DNA from: Desulfitobacterium hafniense DCB-2
GTDB taxonomy: Bacteria; Bacillota; Desulfitobacteriia; Desulfitobacteriales; Desulfitobacteriaceae
Assembly (NCBI RefSeq): GCF_000021925.1
Contig: NC_011830.1
Span: forward strand, 1,264,501 to 1,328,500
DNA length: 64,000 nt
Reading direction: 5' to 3'
The translations under genes and the position numbers were made by a program. Shown in pieces: positions 44,055-52,347 of this stretch (its first letter is position 1; each line of letters begins with the position of its first letter). The notes beneath the pieces were generated by a model, which saw nothing but the letters and a program-made list of their open reading frames with translations, did not search any database and was not told the origin of the DNA.

Positions 44055-44489
44055 ATGAGCAATAAGATAGTCTATTTTATCTGCACCGGTAATTCCTGTC
44101 GTAGTCAGATGGCTGAAGGTTTTGGCAAGAAATATCTGGGCGATCAGTACAAGGTCTATAGTGCAGGAGTTGAAGCCCATGGCTTGAATCCGAAGGCAGT
44201 AGAAGTTATGGCCGAAGTTGGGGTGGATATATCTGAACAGACCTCAGATATTCTTGACCCGGCAATACTAAGTCAGGCGGACCATGTGATTACCTTATGT
44301 GGAGATGCCAAGGATCGTTGCCCGATTGCCCCTCCTCATGTCAAGAGAGATCATTGGGGATTTGATGATCCTGCTCAGGCAGAAGGCTCTGAAGAAGAAC
44401 GTATGATTACTTTTCGGCGGGTAAGGGACGAAATCGAGGAACGGATTAAGAAATTTGCCTTAGAAAGGAAAGTAAAAAAGATCATTTGA
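44055..44489 (+). CDS. arsC: Arsenate reductase ArsC, low-molecular-weight phosphatase type
   Basis: 144 residues. The P-loop CTGNSCRSQMAEG carries the nucleophilic Cys; the two resolving Cys of the thioredoxin-coupled type are present in ITLCGDAKDRCP; the DP pair lies in GFDDPAQAEG. It reduces As(V) to As(III) in the cytoplasm. ATG 44055 follows GGGAGG; the ATG at 44022 has no site. First gene of an arsC-arsR-acr3 operon. Confidence 0.93.
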   Translation: MSNKIVYFICTGNSCRSQMAEGFGKKYLGDQYKVYSAGVEAHGLNPKAVEVMAEVGVDISEQTSDILDPAILSQADHVITLCGDAKDRCPIAPPHVKRDHWGFDDPAQAEGSEEERMITFRRVRDEIEERIKKFALERKVKKII

Positions 44490-44518
44490 TTATGTGTATT
44501 AAAAAGTGGGGGGATTCA

Positions 44519-44872
44519 ATGAATGAAACGGAAATTCTAGAAAGTCTTGTTGAAGAATTTAAAGCATTAGGGGATAAGACACGATTGCGAATTATAAGCT
44601 TAATCCACAATCAAGAGTTATGCGTATGTGATCTGACTGAAGTATTGGAAATCAGTCAACCCGGAGTATCTCAACATATGCGGAGACTTCGTCAGGGTGG
44701 CTTGGTTAAAGAGCGTCGGGGAGGACAATGGACCTATTATTCTTTAAACGAGGATAATCCTTTTATAGAGGTAATACTTCCGCTGATCCCTGTGATTCAA
44801 GAGGATGAAAAGCGCTTGCAAGAATTTCGTGAAGGTAAGGAAAAGGCGAGGAGGATGTTAAATGAGTGTTGA
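44519..44872 (+). CDS. arsR: ArsR family repressor (3)
   Basis: 117 residues: LGDKTRLRIISLIHNQELCVCDLTEVL with the ELCVCDL As(III) site, then recognition region ISQPGVSQHMRRL. A C-terminal charged tail follows. It is the second gene of the arsC operon and probably controls it through the palindrome over the arsC -10 box. ATG 44519 after GGGGG is preferred over 44486. It overlaps acr3 by 11 bases. Confidence 0.92.
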   Translation: MNETEILESLVEEFKALGDKTRLRIISLIHNQELCVCDLTEVLEISQPGVSQHMRRLRQGGLVKERRGGQWTYYSLNEDNPFIEVILPLIPVIQEDEKRLQEFREGKEKARRMLNEC

Positions 44873-45932
44873 TCTGCCAACCAGTCGGAGGCTTTCGGTA
44901 TTAGATCGCTATTTGACGCTGTGGATTTTTCTGGCCATGGGCATCGGGGTGGGAATTGGCTATCTTTTCCCAGGGGTGTCGGATTGGTTAAATTCTTTGT
45001 CCATCGGTTCTACATCCATTCCCATTGCCATCGGACTTATCGTCATGATGTATCCACCGTTAGCAAAGGTAAAGTATGAGGAGATGGGACTCGTTATCAA
45101 GAATAAGAAGGTCATGTCTTTATCGATCGTTCAGAACTGGATAATCGGTCCCCTCCTTATGTTCGTGCTTGCTGTGGTCTTCCTCCATGATTATCCGGAA
45201 TATATGGCAGGACTTATTTTGATCGGGTTAGCTCGTTGTATTGCCATGGTGATTCTCTGGAACAGCTTAGCAAAGGGAGATTCCGAGTATGCAGCAGCCA
45301 TTGTAGCGCTGAACTCAATTTTCCAGGTTATATTTTACTCTGTATTTGCTTATTTCTTTATCACCCTTCTTCCTCAGTGGTTAGGTATAGCTCAGGGTTT
45401 AGAAATTCACATTAGTATGGGGGAAGTAGGGAAGAGTGTTCTTATCTATTTGGGTATACCTTTCCTGGCGGGGATGCTTACTCGTATGTTTTTGCTGCCG
45501 AGGAAAGGGAAGGAATGGTATGAAAAAACCTTTGTCCCCACGATTAGTCCATTAGCGTTGCTCGCACTGCTCTTTACAATTGTCATTATGTTTTCGTTAA
45601 AAGGGCAGTATATCGTAACCCTGCCCATGGATGTGGTGCGAATTTCTATACCGTTAGTAATTTACTTTTTGGTGATGTTTTTCGTCTCCTTTTTTATGAG
45701 CTATCGGATGGGCATCCCTTATGAACAGGCGGTGACTCTGTCCTTTACTGCGGCAAGCAACAACTTTGAGTTAGCCATTGCCGTGGCTGTAGCTGTCTTC
45801 GGAATTAACTCCGGGCAAGCCTTTGCCGCAGTCATCGGGCCTTTAATTGAGGTGCCGATTATGATTGCCTTAGTTAATGTGGCCTTGAAGATGGGAGCAA
45901 AATATTTTAAAGTGGAACAAAAAGCGCTTTAG
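44862..45932 (+). CDS. acr3: Arsenite efflux permease Acr3
   Basis: 356 residues, ten hydrophobic helices. Family signatures: LMIGLARCIAMV-like segment (LIGLARCIAMVILWN) with the essential Cys, YPPLAKVKYEEM, and FTAASNNFELAIAVAVAVFG. It expels arsenite across the cytoplasmic membrane. Coupled to arsR(3) by overlap. It is the only arsenite-specific carrier visible in the window and may also be the partner for ArsA. Confidence 0.94.
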   Translation: MSVDLPTSRRLSVLDRYLTLWIFLAMGIGVGIGYLFPGVSDWLNSLSIGSTSIPIAIGLIVMMYPPLAKVKYEEMGLVIKNKKVMSLSIVQNWIIGPLLMFVLAVVFLHDYPEYMAGLILIGLARCIAMVILWNSLAKGDSEYAAAIVALNSIFQVIFYSVFAYFFITLLPQWLGIAQGLEIHISMGEVGKSVLIYLGIPFLAGMLTRMFLLPRKGKEWYEKTFVPTISPLALLALLFTIVIMFSLKGQYIVTLPMDVVRISIPLVIYFLVMFFVSFFMSYRMGIPYEQAVTLSFTAASNNFELAIAVAVAVFGINSGQAFAAVIGPLIEVPIMIALVNVALKMGAKYFKVEQKAL

Positions 45933-46166
45933 GCAAAAAAATGATTCAACATCAAGACTATTTCGTTGTGTTTCTTTCTTAATCATAGACGGGGATGTCG
46001 CACACCGCTGGTGTGCGTTCATCTTCCTTTCTGTGGTATTGATCGGTAGAGAGAACCCGTCCCGTCTCTTTAGTTGAATTTGTCACACTTAAGGCTTTGA
46101 CTGCATAGCCTATGAGTAAATCAAGTAAAAAGAGCGGGAATTCCCGATTAAAGGCAGGGAGCTATC
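45933..46166. repeat. Gap with TTAATCATAGACG repeat and hairpin
   Basis: CTTAATCATAGACG (45978-45991) is followed by an 8-bp hairpin CGCACACC-gct-GGTGTGCG (45999-46017). The same 13-mer precedes hairpins at 48477 and, with one change, at 55096. A short palindrome CGGGAATTCCCG lies at 46134-46145. No gene is seen. Confidence 0.5.
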
Positions 46167-46991
46167 ATGGAGGAAGTGAGCACTGAACGCACACCGCTTC
46201 TCATAGCCGCTGAAATCAATACGATTAAGCGTCAGGTAAGCAAAGTTCTTCTCCATAATGCCATCGAGATCGGCTGCCGCCTGGCGGAGGCCAAGGGTAA
46301 GGTCCCCTATGGGGAATGGGGCCGGTGGCTGGAAGAGTCGGTCAGTTACTCTCAGAGAACGGCGACCAACCTGATCCGCCTGTTTGAGGAGTATGGGACT
46401 CCAAAGCCCACCTTACCAGATTGGAAAGCGCTTGCCAAAGTGAGCTACACCCAGGGGCTCATCCTGCTGGGAGTCCCGGAGGAGGAACGGGCTCAGTTTA
46501 TCGCCGAGCTGGATCTGGAGAGCATGTCGACCCGGGAGCTGCAAAAGGCGGTTCAGGAACGGAACCGGGCTGCGGCGGAGCGGAACCGGGCCTTGCAGGA
46601 AAGGGCAGAGCTCCAGCAAGTCCTGACGGACCAGGAAGGCCAGATCACCAGGCTGAGCGGCGAACAGGTCAACTTGCTAAGCAAAGTTAAGGAGCTGAAC
46701 CAAGCCAAAGCGAAGAGCGAGGCCAGGGCCGAGCAACTGAGCCTGGATCTGCAAAGCCTTAAGCAGGATACTTCCGCCCAGGCCATCGGCCGGATGAGCA
46801 ACAGGCTTGACGAGGCCTATCACAAGGCCAAAGCCAATAAAGTGGCCTTTTTATATGAAAGCCTGGACCGGACCTTCAGAGAGCTTACATGGGAGCTGAA
46901 GGAATTTGCCAAGCAGGAGCCGGAGAGTTATAAAGTTTACAAGGATAAGCTTGTTGATTTTTTGACTAAGAGCTTGAAAGCGAATATGTAA
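46167..46991 (+). CDS. DUF3102 domain protein with long coiled coil
   Basis: 274 residues. The N-terminal 110 residues match DUF3102 (AAEINTIKRQVSKVLLHNAI, GRWLEESVSYSQRTATNLIR). Residues about 125-215 form a heptad-rich coiled coil dense in Glu, Gln, Ala and Arg. The function is not known; such genes are often found on accessory DNA and resemble ParB/KorB-like or phage-linked DNA binding factors. The gene is visibly richer in G and C than its flanks, which fits a separate origin. GGCAGGGAG precedes ATG. Confidence 0.7.
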   Translation: MEEVSTERTPLLIAAEINTIKRQVSKVLLHNAIEIGCRLAEAKGKVPYGEWGRWLEESVSYSQRTATNLIRLFEEYGTPKPTLPDWKALAKVSYTQGLILLGVPEEERAQFIAELDLESMSTRELQKAVQERNRAAAERNRALQERAELQQVLTDQEGQITRLSGEQVNLLSKVKELNQAKAKSEARAEQLSLDLQSLKQDTSAQAIGRMSNRLDEAYHKAKANKVAFLYESLDRTFRELTWELKEFAKQEPESYKVYKDKLVDFLTKSLKANM

Positions 46992-47020
46992 AAATAACCC
47001 ACTCCTTTGAAGAGAGAAGG

Positions 47021-47069
47021 AAAGCCCCTTGCTCCGAATCCTATTGCATTCGGAGCAAGGGGCTTTTTT
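47021..47069 (+). terminator. Strong terminator after the DUF3102 gene
   Basis: A perfect stem of about 19 bp (47021-47039 with 47048-47066) around an eight-base loop, ending in a T-run. Confidence 0.92.
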
Positions 47070-47072
47070 CAA

Positions 47073-47718
47073 TTTGTCGTAAAAGAGGTTGAAAAGTTCC
47101 GTAACTGTGGTAACTCTAAAAATGGATTTAAGCTTTTGGTCTGTGAAGGCTGTCATGACGTACGAATAGTCACTTACCGTTGTAAGGGGAGATTCTGCAC
47201 AACATGTTCCAGTGGAGAAACAGAGGAGTAAAGCCGAATGATGGCTGAAGATGTCATGCAGGTTAATCATCGACATGTCATCTTCACAATAGATGAAGGG
47301 CTCAGAGTCATCTTTCAAAAAAATCGACACTTGCTAACACTTAGTGGATGAGACGGTCAGGATAGTTCAAGAGTGGTTTAAGAAAAAGTGCAAATTGACC
47401 CCGGGTGTCATAGCCGGACTGCATACGTTTGGATTCCGAATGAACTTCAATCCCCATGTCCATATGCTGGTGACCATGGGTGGAATGAAGAAAGATGGAG
47501 AATGGAAAACCTATGACTATATTTCATTTCCTTTGTTACGAAAGCAATGGCAAACGGTGGTATTAAAACTCATTCGAAGCCACTTAAACGAGGAGGAAAA
47601 GAAGAAAGTCCAGCATTTACTACAGAAAGCCTATTCAGCTAATGGAGAAGGTTTCTATGTGTATGCTCAGGAGTTGCGTCAATTCACCATTCATAATACA
47701 TTACCTTCGTATATATGA
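47073..47718 (+). pseudogene. IS91-family (Y2) transposase remnant
   Basis: The zinc-binding N terminus is recognisable (VCEGCHDVRIV, CKGRFCTTCSSGETEE), then an in-frame TAA, then VNHRHVIFTIDEGLR, then a frame change near 47330, and the catalytic-domain part FRMNFNPHVHMLVTMGG with the His-hydrophobic-His motif of rolling-circle transposases. The frame stops early at 47718, well before a full-length enzyme (about 380-400 residues). At least one nonsense change, one frameshift and a lost C terminus show it is dead. No terminal sequences were identified. Confidence 0.85.
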
Positions 47719-47919
47719 CTTATTTTACAAAGCGGATTGAGAGATACTCAAGACCTTGAATTCCCGGTCGTCTTTAATGGCAGCCATTGTAGGGTTTTTC
47801 CGTAGATACACCTTGAATAATTAGGAATAATCCTGACGAAAAATGGGGACATTCCTGCTTGTTTAATGTGAAAATAATAGTTAGAATAAACTGAGAAGTT
47901 TAAGAATGGGGGATGGCCG

Positions 47920-48459
47920 ATGGACCGTTCTGAACTAGCAAGGGCACAGTCAAGGAAAGACGTTTATTTTTTCTTATATACTTGTCTATCACGTGATCCT
48001 TCGTTTCAGTTTATCCTATCGTTACTGGGTGAGCACTTTGATCGATGTTTCGTCGGTATTAAGGAAGTTTGCCCTAGTTGTATTGAATTCGAAAAAGCTC
48101 TTCAGACATGGAAGGTAAATACAAAGGTGCGTAAAAGAGTTCGGGAAGATTACACTAATCTTTCTCATCGTAAAGAAGGATTTAAAGAGTTATGCGGCCT
48201 ACTCAAGCAAATGGAAGAGCTAGTTAATAAAGAAATCATAATCCGTCAAGCCGATAGAAGAGAGCAAGTTGATGGGATTTTACTGGCTCAGATTAAGTTG
48301 CTTGAGGAACACTCCTCAAAGTACAATTCTCAGAGAATCCATGATATTACCTGTAAGAGTTTTACTGAGTTTTATCGCTCTCTATTTTATACTGTCAGCG
48401 AATTTCTTGCTATAGACTTTAAAGAACTAAAGAAAATGCTAGATTATTGCATAGCTTAA
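47920..48459 (+). CDS. Orphan TorD-like helical protein
   Basis: 179 residues, predicted all-helical. The start (RKDVYFFLYTCLSRDPSFQF) and the end (FTEFYRSLFYTVSEFLAIDF) resemble the first and last helices of TorD-family chaperones, but the central LFxxPG-PY block is missing and three Cys (CPSC, CG) are in unusual places. It has no reductase beside it. A relic of a near copy of its last codons lies at 55016-55063. ATG 47920 is weakly preceded by GGGGGATGG. It may be a divergent chaperone or an unknown protein. Confidence 0.5.
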   Translation: MDRSELARAQSRKDVYFFLYTCLSRDPSFQFILSLLGEHFDRCFVGIKEVCPSCIEFEKALQTWKVNTKVRKRVREDYTNLSHRKEGFKELCGLLKQMEELVNKEIIIRQADRREQVDGILLAQIKLLEEHSSKYNSQRIHDITCKSFTEFYRSLFYTVSEFLAIDFKELKKMLDYCIA

Positions 48460-48476
48460 GAAAGGTTTCTTGCCTC

Positions 48477-48526
48477 CTTAATCATAGACGCCTCCTGTAC
48501 ATAACCGCAGGAGGCATCGTTTTTTA
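48477..48526 (+). terminator. Terminator with TTAATCATAGACG lead
   Basis: CTTAATCATAGACG (48477-48490) runs into a hairpin GCCTCCTG (48490-48497) / CAGGAGGC (48508-48515) and a T6 run. It ends the orphan gene's transcript. Confidence 0.85.
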
Positions 48527-48602
48527 GTTATTGACTTGCCAGACGGTCGGACCCGAGGAATAGGTCTAATTGCTAATGGAATTATTTACAAAATCAAATT
48601 CA

Positions 48603-48640
48603 TATAATATAATAAAATTAAAATATTAGAAAATACTAAT
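48603..48640 (+). promoter_or_regulatory. Promoter/operator region of arsR(4)
   Basis: TATAAT (48603-48608) without a clear -35, and ATTAG-N6-CTAAT (48625-48640), a palindrome with the 5-6-5 layout of the other ArsR sites, 26 bases before the gene. Confidence 0.5.
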
Positions 48641-48665
48641 GTAATTATCTGAATGAGGTGTGATA

Positions 48666-48986
48666 ATGAACAATAATATGGGTAATCAACTTATTTCTAA
48701 TGTATTCAAAGCCCTTAGCCACCCTACAAGAATTCAAATTATAAAGCTTTTAAGAAATGGTGAACTGTGCGTTTGCGATATCCTACCGAATCTTGACGCA
48801 GAGCAATCGAATACATCTCAACACCTGGCTGTCCTAAAAAATCAAGGTATTGTGGAAAGCCGAAAAGAGGGTTCAAAGGTTATCTACTCCATTAAGCATA
48901 ATGAGGTTTATGAAATGATTGATTTCGCTGAGACCATAATTCTTCGTCAAATAGAAGATACCAAAACATCGTTGCTCAATAAATAG
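48666..48986 (+). CDS. arsR: ArsR family repressor (4)
   Basis: 106 residues: FKALSHPTRIQIIKLLRNGELCVCDILPNL with the ELCVCDI Cys pair, then AEQSNTSQHLAVLKNQGIV. The insert NLDAEQSN resembles a subgroup found with thioredoxin/CcdA and sulfur-carrier genes. It probably controls the following thioredoxin-ccdA-desulfurase group. ATG 48666 after GAGGTG is preferred over GTG 48660. Confidence 0.9.
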   Translation: MNNNMGNQLISNVFKALSHPTRIQIIKLLRNGELCVCDILPNLDAEQSNTSQHLAVLKNQGIVESRKEGSKVIYSIKHNEVYEMIDFAETIILRQIEDTKTSLLNK

Positions 48987-49040
48987 GGACTAAAAGGCTC
49001 TGCTGTATCTTATGTGGAAATTAACTGGGAGGTTAATCTA

Positions 49041-49580
49041 ATGGGTGAGAACGAAAACCGGAAATCCAATCGAATTGTCCTAAAAATCGTTATCCCTCTT
49101 TTGCTATTGTCCATTGTCGCTGGTATATGGGCTATGAAGAATTCAGATAGTGGCCTTGCATCGGAAAGTAACATTAATCCTGATTTTGCATTGCATGTTA
49201 CTCAAGAACTTGAGCTAGAAAAGTTAAAGTCATATGGGGTACCGGTTGTTATTGACTTTGGAGCAGATTCTTGTATTCCATGCAAAGAAATGGCTCCCGT
49301 CTTAAAAGAATTGAATGAAGAGCTGCAAGGAAGAGCAATTGTAAAGTTTGTTGATGTATGGAAATATGAGGAGTTTGCTAAAGGCTATCCCATCAACCTA
49401 ATACCGACACAGATTTTTATTGATGCTGAAGGTCAGCCGTATAAACCGAAAGATCCTGAAGCAACACAAATGACGCTCTATTCTTTGAGAGAGACAGGAG
49501 AACATGTGTTTACGACACATGAAGGCGGTCTAACCAAAAATCAACTGTTAGAGATCTTGAAGGAAATGGGATTAGAATAA
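49041..49580 (+). CDS. Membrane-anchored thioredoxin-like protein
   Basis: 179 residues: one N-terminal membrane helix (VIPLLLLSIVAGIWAM), then a thioredoxin fold with active site DSCIPCKEMAP and the cis-Pro stretch LIPTQIFID. The catalytic domain should lie outside the membrane and receive electrons from the next gene's product, CcdA. ATG 49041 follows GGGAGG; the frame from 49014 lacks a site. Its stop overlaps the ccdA start by one base. Confidence 0.88.
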   Translation: MGENENRKSNRIVLKIVIPLLLLSIVAGIWAMKNSDSGLASESNINPDFALHVTQELELEKLKSYGVPVVIDFGADSCIPCKEMAPVLKELNEELQGRAIVKFVDVWKYEEFAKGYPINLIPTQIFIDAEGQPYKPKDPEATQMTLYSLRETGEHVFTTHEGGLTKNQLLEILKEMGLE

Positions 49581-50281
49581 TGGGTATAACAACAAATCTG
49601 TGGCTGGAATCGATTGCATCAGCAATATCAGTAAATACTTGGTTGGCGCCTTTTTTGGCTTTAGTTGCTGGGATTTTAACATCCATTACACCTTGTGCGC
49701 TAAGCAGTGTCCCCCTTGTGATTGGTTATGTAGGTGGTGCTGGACAGCGAGATGCAAGAAAGGCTTTCTGGCTTTCGGCAGTATTTGCACTAGGCATGTC
49801 GCTTACCTTTACCGTTTTAGGTACAGTTGCTTCGCTTTTGGGGAGACTTTTGCATGGAACGGGTTCCTGGTGGTACATATTTCTTGGTGTACTTATGCTT
49901 TTGATGGCATTGCAGATTTGGGGGATATATGATTTTGTTCCATCTTCATACGCCATCAGTAAAAATACGAAGCGTGGTTTTGGAGGGGCTTTTTTGGCAG
50001 GAATTTTAGGAGGGTTCTTCTCATCTCCCTGTGCAACGCCTGTTTTAGTGGTATTACTTGCTGTAGTGGCACAGGAAGGAAGCCTTATGTGGGGTATCTT
50101 ACTTTTATTGCTCTATTCTTTAGGGCACAGTTTTCTGATCTTGATTGCAGGGACTTCAGTCGGTTTTGTACATACGTTATCATCTAGTGAGAAATATGGT
50201 AAATTAAGCAACCTACTAAAAATCCTCATGGGTTTAATCATTATGTGCATCAGCTTTTATATGTTTTATATAGGCTTCTAA
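49580..50281 (+). CDS. ccdA: CcdA/DsbD-type thiol electron carrier
   Basis: 233 residues, six hydrophobic helices. The paired redox Cys of the family are seen in SITPCALSSVPLV (helix 1) and SSPCATPVLVVLL (helix 4). It moves reducing power from cytoplasmic thioredoxin to extracytoplasmic thiol proteins, here most likely the coupled thioredoxin. Such pairs support cytochrome c or metalloid and thiol repair; no cytochrome gene is near. Confidence 0.9.
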   Translation: MGITTNLWLESIASAISVNTWLAPFLALVAGILTSITPCALSSVPLVIGYVGGAGQRDARKAFWLSAVFALGMSLTFTVLGTVASLLGRLLHGTGSWWYIFLGVLMLLMALQIWGIYDFVPSSYAISKNTKRGFGGAFLAGILGGFFSSPCATPVLVVLLAVVAQEGSLMWGILLLLLYSLGHSFLILIAGTSVGFVHTLSSSEKYGKLSNLLKILMGLIIMCISFYMFYIGF

Positions 50282-50399
50282 AATGAGGAAGGAATATACG
50301 GCAACGCGAAAGATGAGTATCATCCAGTTCTATTAGCAATAAAGGATTTGCTTTACTAACCTAATTAAGTGCTTATAAAAAATCATGAGGAAGTGCGTT

Positions 50400-51554
50400 A
50401 TGATTTACTTAGATAATGCTGCAACTACATGGCCTAAACCTCCTGAAGTAGTTCAAGCTATGGCTGACTTTATGATTAATATGGGTGGGAATTCTGGTAG
50501 GGGAACTCATTCCGCGTCTATTCAGGCTGCAAATGTAGTTTTTGATACACGAGTGGAGTTAGCTGAGCTTTTTGGGCTAAAGAATCCTTCGCGTATTGCT
50601 TTTACAAGCAATGCTACACACGCCATTAATCAAGCGCTGGTTGGATTGTTATACCCAGGCGATCATGTCATTACTTCATCATTGGAGCATAATGCAGTGG
50701 TTCGTCCCTTAAAAGCCTTAGAAAGATACGGTGTTTCTGTTACAGAAGTCTCTGGCGAACCGGGCAATGAATTTTCTTTAGAGCACTATCGGCAATCCTT
50801 TCAAAAAAATACAAAATGCGTAATTACCTTGCATGCATCCAATGTCACTGGAACTCTATTACCCATCGAGGAGATTGGAAAAATCGCCGGGGAACATGGC
50901 GTAAAATACATCGTTGATGCAGCCCAGACTGCGGGAGTGTTTGACATCGATCTTGAGACCCTACCTATAGATATTTTGACCTTTCCTGGTCACAAGGGCT
51001 TACTCGGTCCCCAGGGAACTGGAGGTCTAGCACTCCGGGAGGGCGTTAACCTCAAACCTTTAATTTACGGGGGGACCGGGAGCTTGTCTGAATCGGAAAA
51101 CCAGCCCGATTTCTTACCGGATGCGTTGGAAAGTGGCACATTGAACGGAGTGGGAATTGCAGGACTAGGAGCAAGTGTTCAGTATCTCAGAAGCTTAGGG
51201 TTACATGTGATACGGAAAAGAGAGCTTGAGCTATGCCAACAGCTTATAGATGGGTTAAGTGAAATTCCAGAGGTAAAGATTTACGGAGAGAATAACGCTT
51301 TAAACCGAGCACCTATTGTCTCTTTTAATATCGGTTCACTAGATTCTATGTTCGTTGCTGATCGATTGGATCAAGTTTATGGAATCCGGAGCCGAGCGGG
51401 AATGCATTGCGCACCTCATGCTCACCGAATGTTCAAAACGATCAGTCAAGGAGTTATTCGGTTTAGTCCGTCGCATTTTACTCAATCTGAAGAAATTGCT
51501 GAAGCGATCCAAGCTGTTAGGAATTTGGCGAAGGAATTCGAGAGGACTGTATGA
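50400..51554 (+). CDS. Cysteine desulfurase family protein (SufS/Csd-like)
   Basis: 384 residues, PLP fold type I. MIYLDNAATTWPKP at the start, PLP Lys199 in FPGHKGLLGPQG, and catalytic Cys337 in RAGMHCAPHAHR. It mobilises sulfur from cysteine, or selenium from selenocysteine. The subgroup with a terminal DUF3343 partner gene is known from clostridia. ATG 50400 follows GAGGAAG. The next gene's upstream frame overlaps its stop, suggesting co-transcription. Confidence 0.88.
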   Translation: MIYLDNAATTWPKPPEVVQAMADFMINMGGNSGRGTHSASIQAANVVFDTRVELAELFGLKNPSRIAFTSNATHAINQALVGLLYPGDHVITSSLEHNAVVRPLKALERYGVSVTEVSGEPGNEFSLEHYRQSFQKNTKCVITLHASNVTGTLLPIEEIGKIAGEHGVKYIVDAAQTAGVFDIDLETLPIDILTFPGHKGLLGPQGTGGLALREGVNLKPLIYGGTGSLSESENQPDFLPDALESGTLNGVGIAGLGASVQYLRSLGLHVIRKRELELCQQLIDGLSEIPEVKIYGENNALNRAPIVSFNIGSLDSMFVADRLDQVYGIRSRAGMHCAPHAHRMFKTISQGVIRFSPSHFTQSEEIAEAIQAVRNLAKEFERTV

Positions 51555-51589
51555 GGGAAAGGAATAATGATGGAAGGAGAGATGGATTA

Positions 51590-51850
51590 ATGCTTTATGG
51601 ATCATTAATTGAATATCGTGCCTTGGTTACATTTCCATCCTTAACTCAATCGCTCGGTGCAGAACGGGTGCTTAAGCGTTTAGATTGCCCCTATGCCTCG
51701 ATACCTACACCGCGGAGTGTAAGATCAGGGTGTAATACGGCCATATGCTTTCCCATAGAGCGTAGAGAAATCATTGAAGATTTAATTGATAGTGGAGTTG
51801 TGTTTCTTGGGGCATATGAAGCGACGGACGAAGGGTTTACAAATTTATAA
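51590..51850 (+). CDS. DUF3343 putative Se/S carrier-like protein
   Basis: 86 residues. ALVTFPSLTQSLGAERVLKR and SVRSGCNTAICFP match DUF3343 proteins, which carry a conserved Cys in the second motif and are thought to carry activated sulfur or selenium. It immediately follows the desulfurase gene, a pairing that supports this role. ATG 51590 has GGAAGGAGAG in front. No biochemical function is settled for the family. Confidence 0.8.
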   Translation: MLYGSLIEYRALVTFPSLTQSLGAERVLKRLDCPYASIPTPRSVRSGCNTAICFPIERREIIEDLIDSGVVFLGAYEATDEGFTNL

Positions 51851-51874
51851 GAAGATGTTGTAAACGGATATGAG

Positions 51875-51905
51875 AAAAGAGACCGTACACACCGGTCTCT
51901 TTTCA
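51875..51905 (+). terminator. Terminator after the desulfurase group
   Basis: AAAAGAGACCG (51875-51885) pairs with CGGTCTCTTTT (51893-51903) around a seven-base loop. Confidence 0.88.
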
Positions 51906-51947
51906 GTAAAGGCTATGACTTTAAGAGAAAGCAGTTGGAAATCAATC

Positions 51948-52178
51948 TTAGTTAAGATATTTCTTTATCTCTTCCGCAGAGAGCACTTTTCCCATGACTT
52001 TTACTTGTTCATTAACTACAAGAGCCGGGGTTTTCATGACGCCATAGGCCATAATGGCTTGAAGATCCTCAACTTTTTCGACAACAGCATCAAGCCCTAA
52101 TTCTTTAATCGCTTCTTTAGCATTTGCCTCTAACTTTTTACAATTAGCACAACCTGTCCCTAGAATTTTAATAACCAT
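51948..52178 (-). CDS. Small thioredoxin-family (CxxC) protein
   Basis: 76 residues: MVIKILGTGCANCKKLEANA with the CANC active site at the start of helix 1, and KTPALVVNEQ with the cis-Pro. It belongs to the short 'redox-active disulfide protein 2' thioredoxins that accompany COG0701 permeases and ArsR genes. ATG 52178 after AAAGGGG is preferred over 52196. Third member of the arsR-permease-(ferredoxin)-thioredoxin unit on the minus strand. Confidence 0.88.
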   Translation of the reverse strand: MVIKILGTGCANCKKLEANAKEAIKELGLDAVVEKVEDLQAIMAYGVMKTPALVVNEQVKVMGKVLSAEEIKKYLN

Positions 52179-52211
52179 ATAAATATCCCCTTTCAATTAT
52201 TATTAGCAAAA

Positions 52212-52325
52212 TTACCTTTGGTTTATTGGTGTTTGGTTCGTAAACCCCGTGGGTACTTTTGCGACACAGGCACCGCACTCTGTACAGGTCTCATAGTCAA
52301 TTACCGGGTACCAGTTCTTTGACAT
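52212..52325 (-). pseudogene. Ferredoxin-type small protein, frameshifted remnant
   Basis: Starts well (ATG 52325 with AGGAGG upstream): MSKNWYPVIDYETCTECGAC, then VAKVPTGF and an early stop at residue 37. Restoring one base after VAK gives, in the next frame, CTHGVYEPNTNKPKVI, which continues the expected ferredoxin pattern with its fourth Cys. So a single base has been lost near 52263. The second half of the usual protein is also missing. It lies between the permease and the thioredoxin, where related operons carry an intact copy. Confidence 0.75.
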
Positions 52326-52347
52326 GCTATTCCTCCTTTTACACTAA

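Noticed and set aside
46421..46801. Open frames on both strands inside the DUF3102 gene
   Set aside because: Shadows caused by the GC-rich coiled-coil coding sequence; the DUF3102 frame explains the region.
47755..47810. Minus-strand reading ending ...DDREFKVLSISQSAL
   Set aside because: It may be a gene-end fragment, but it is too short and no family could be recognised.
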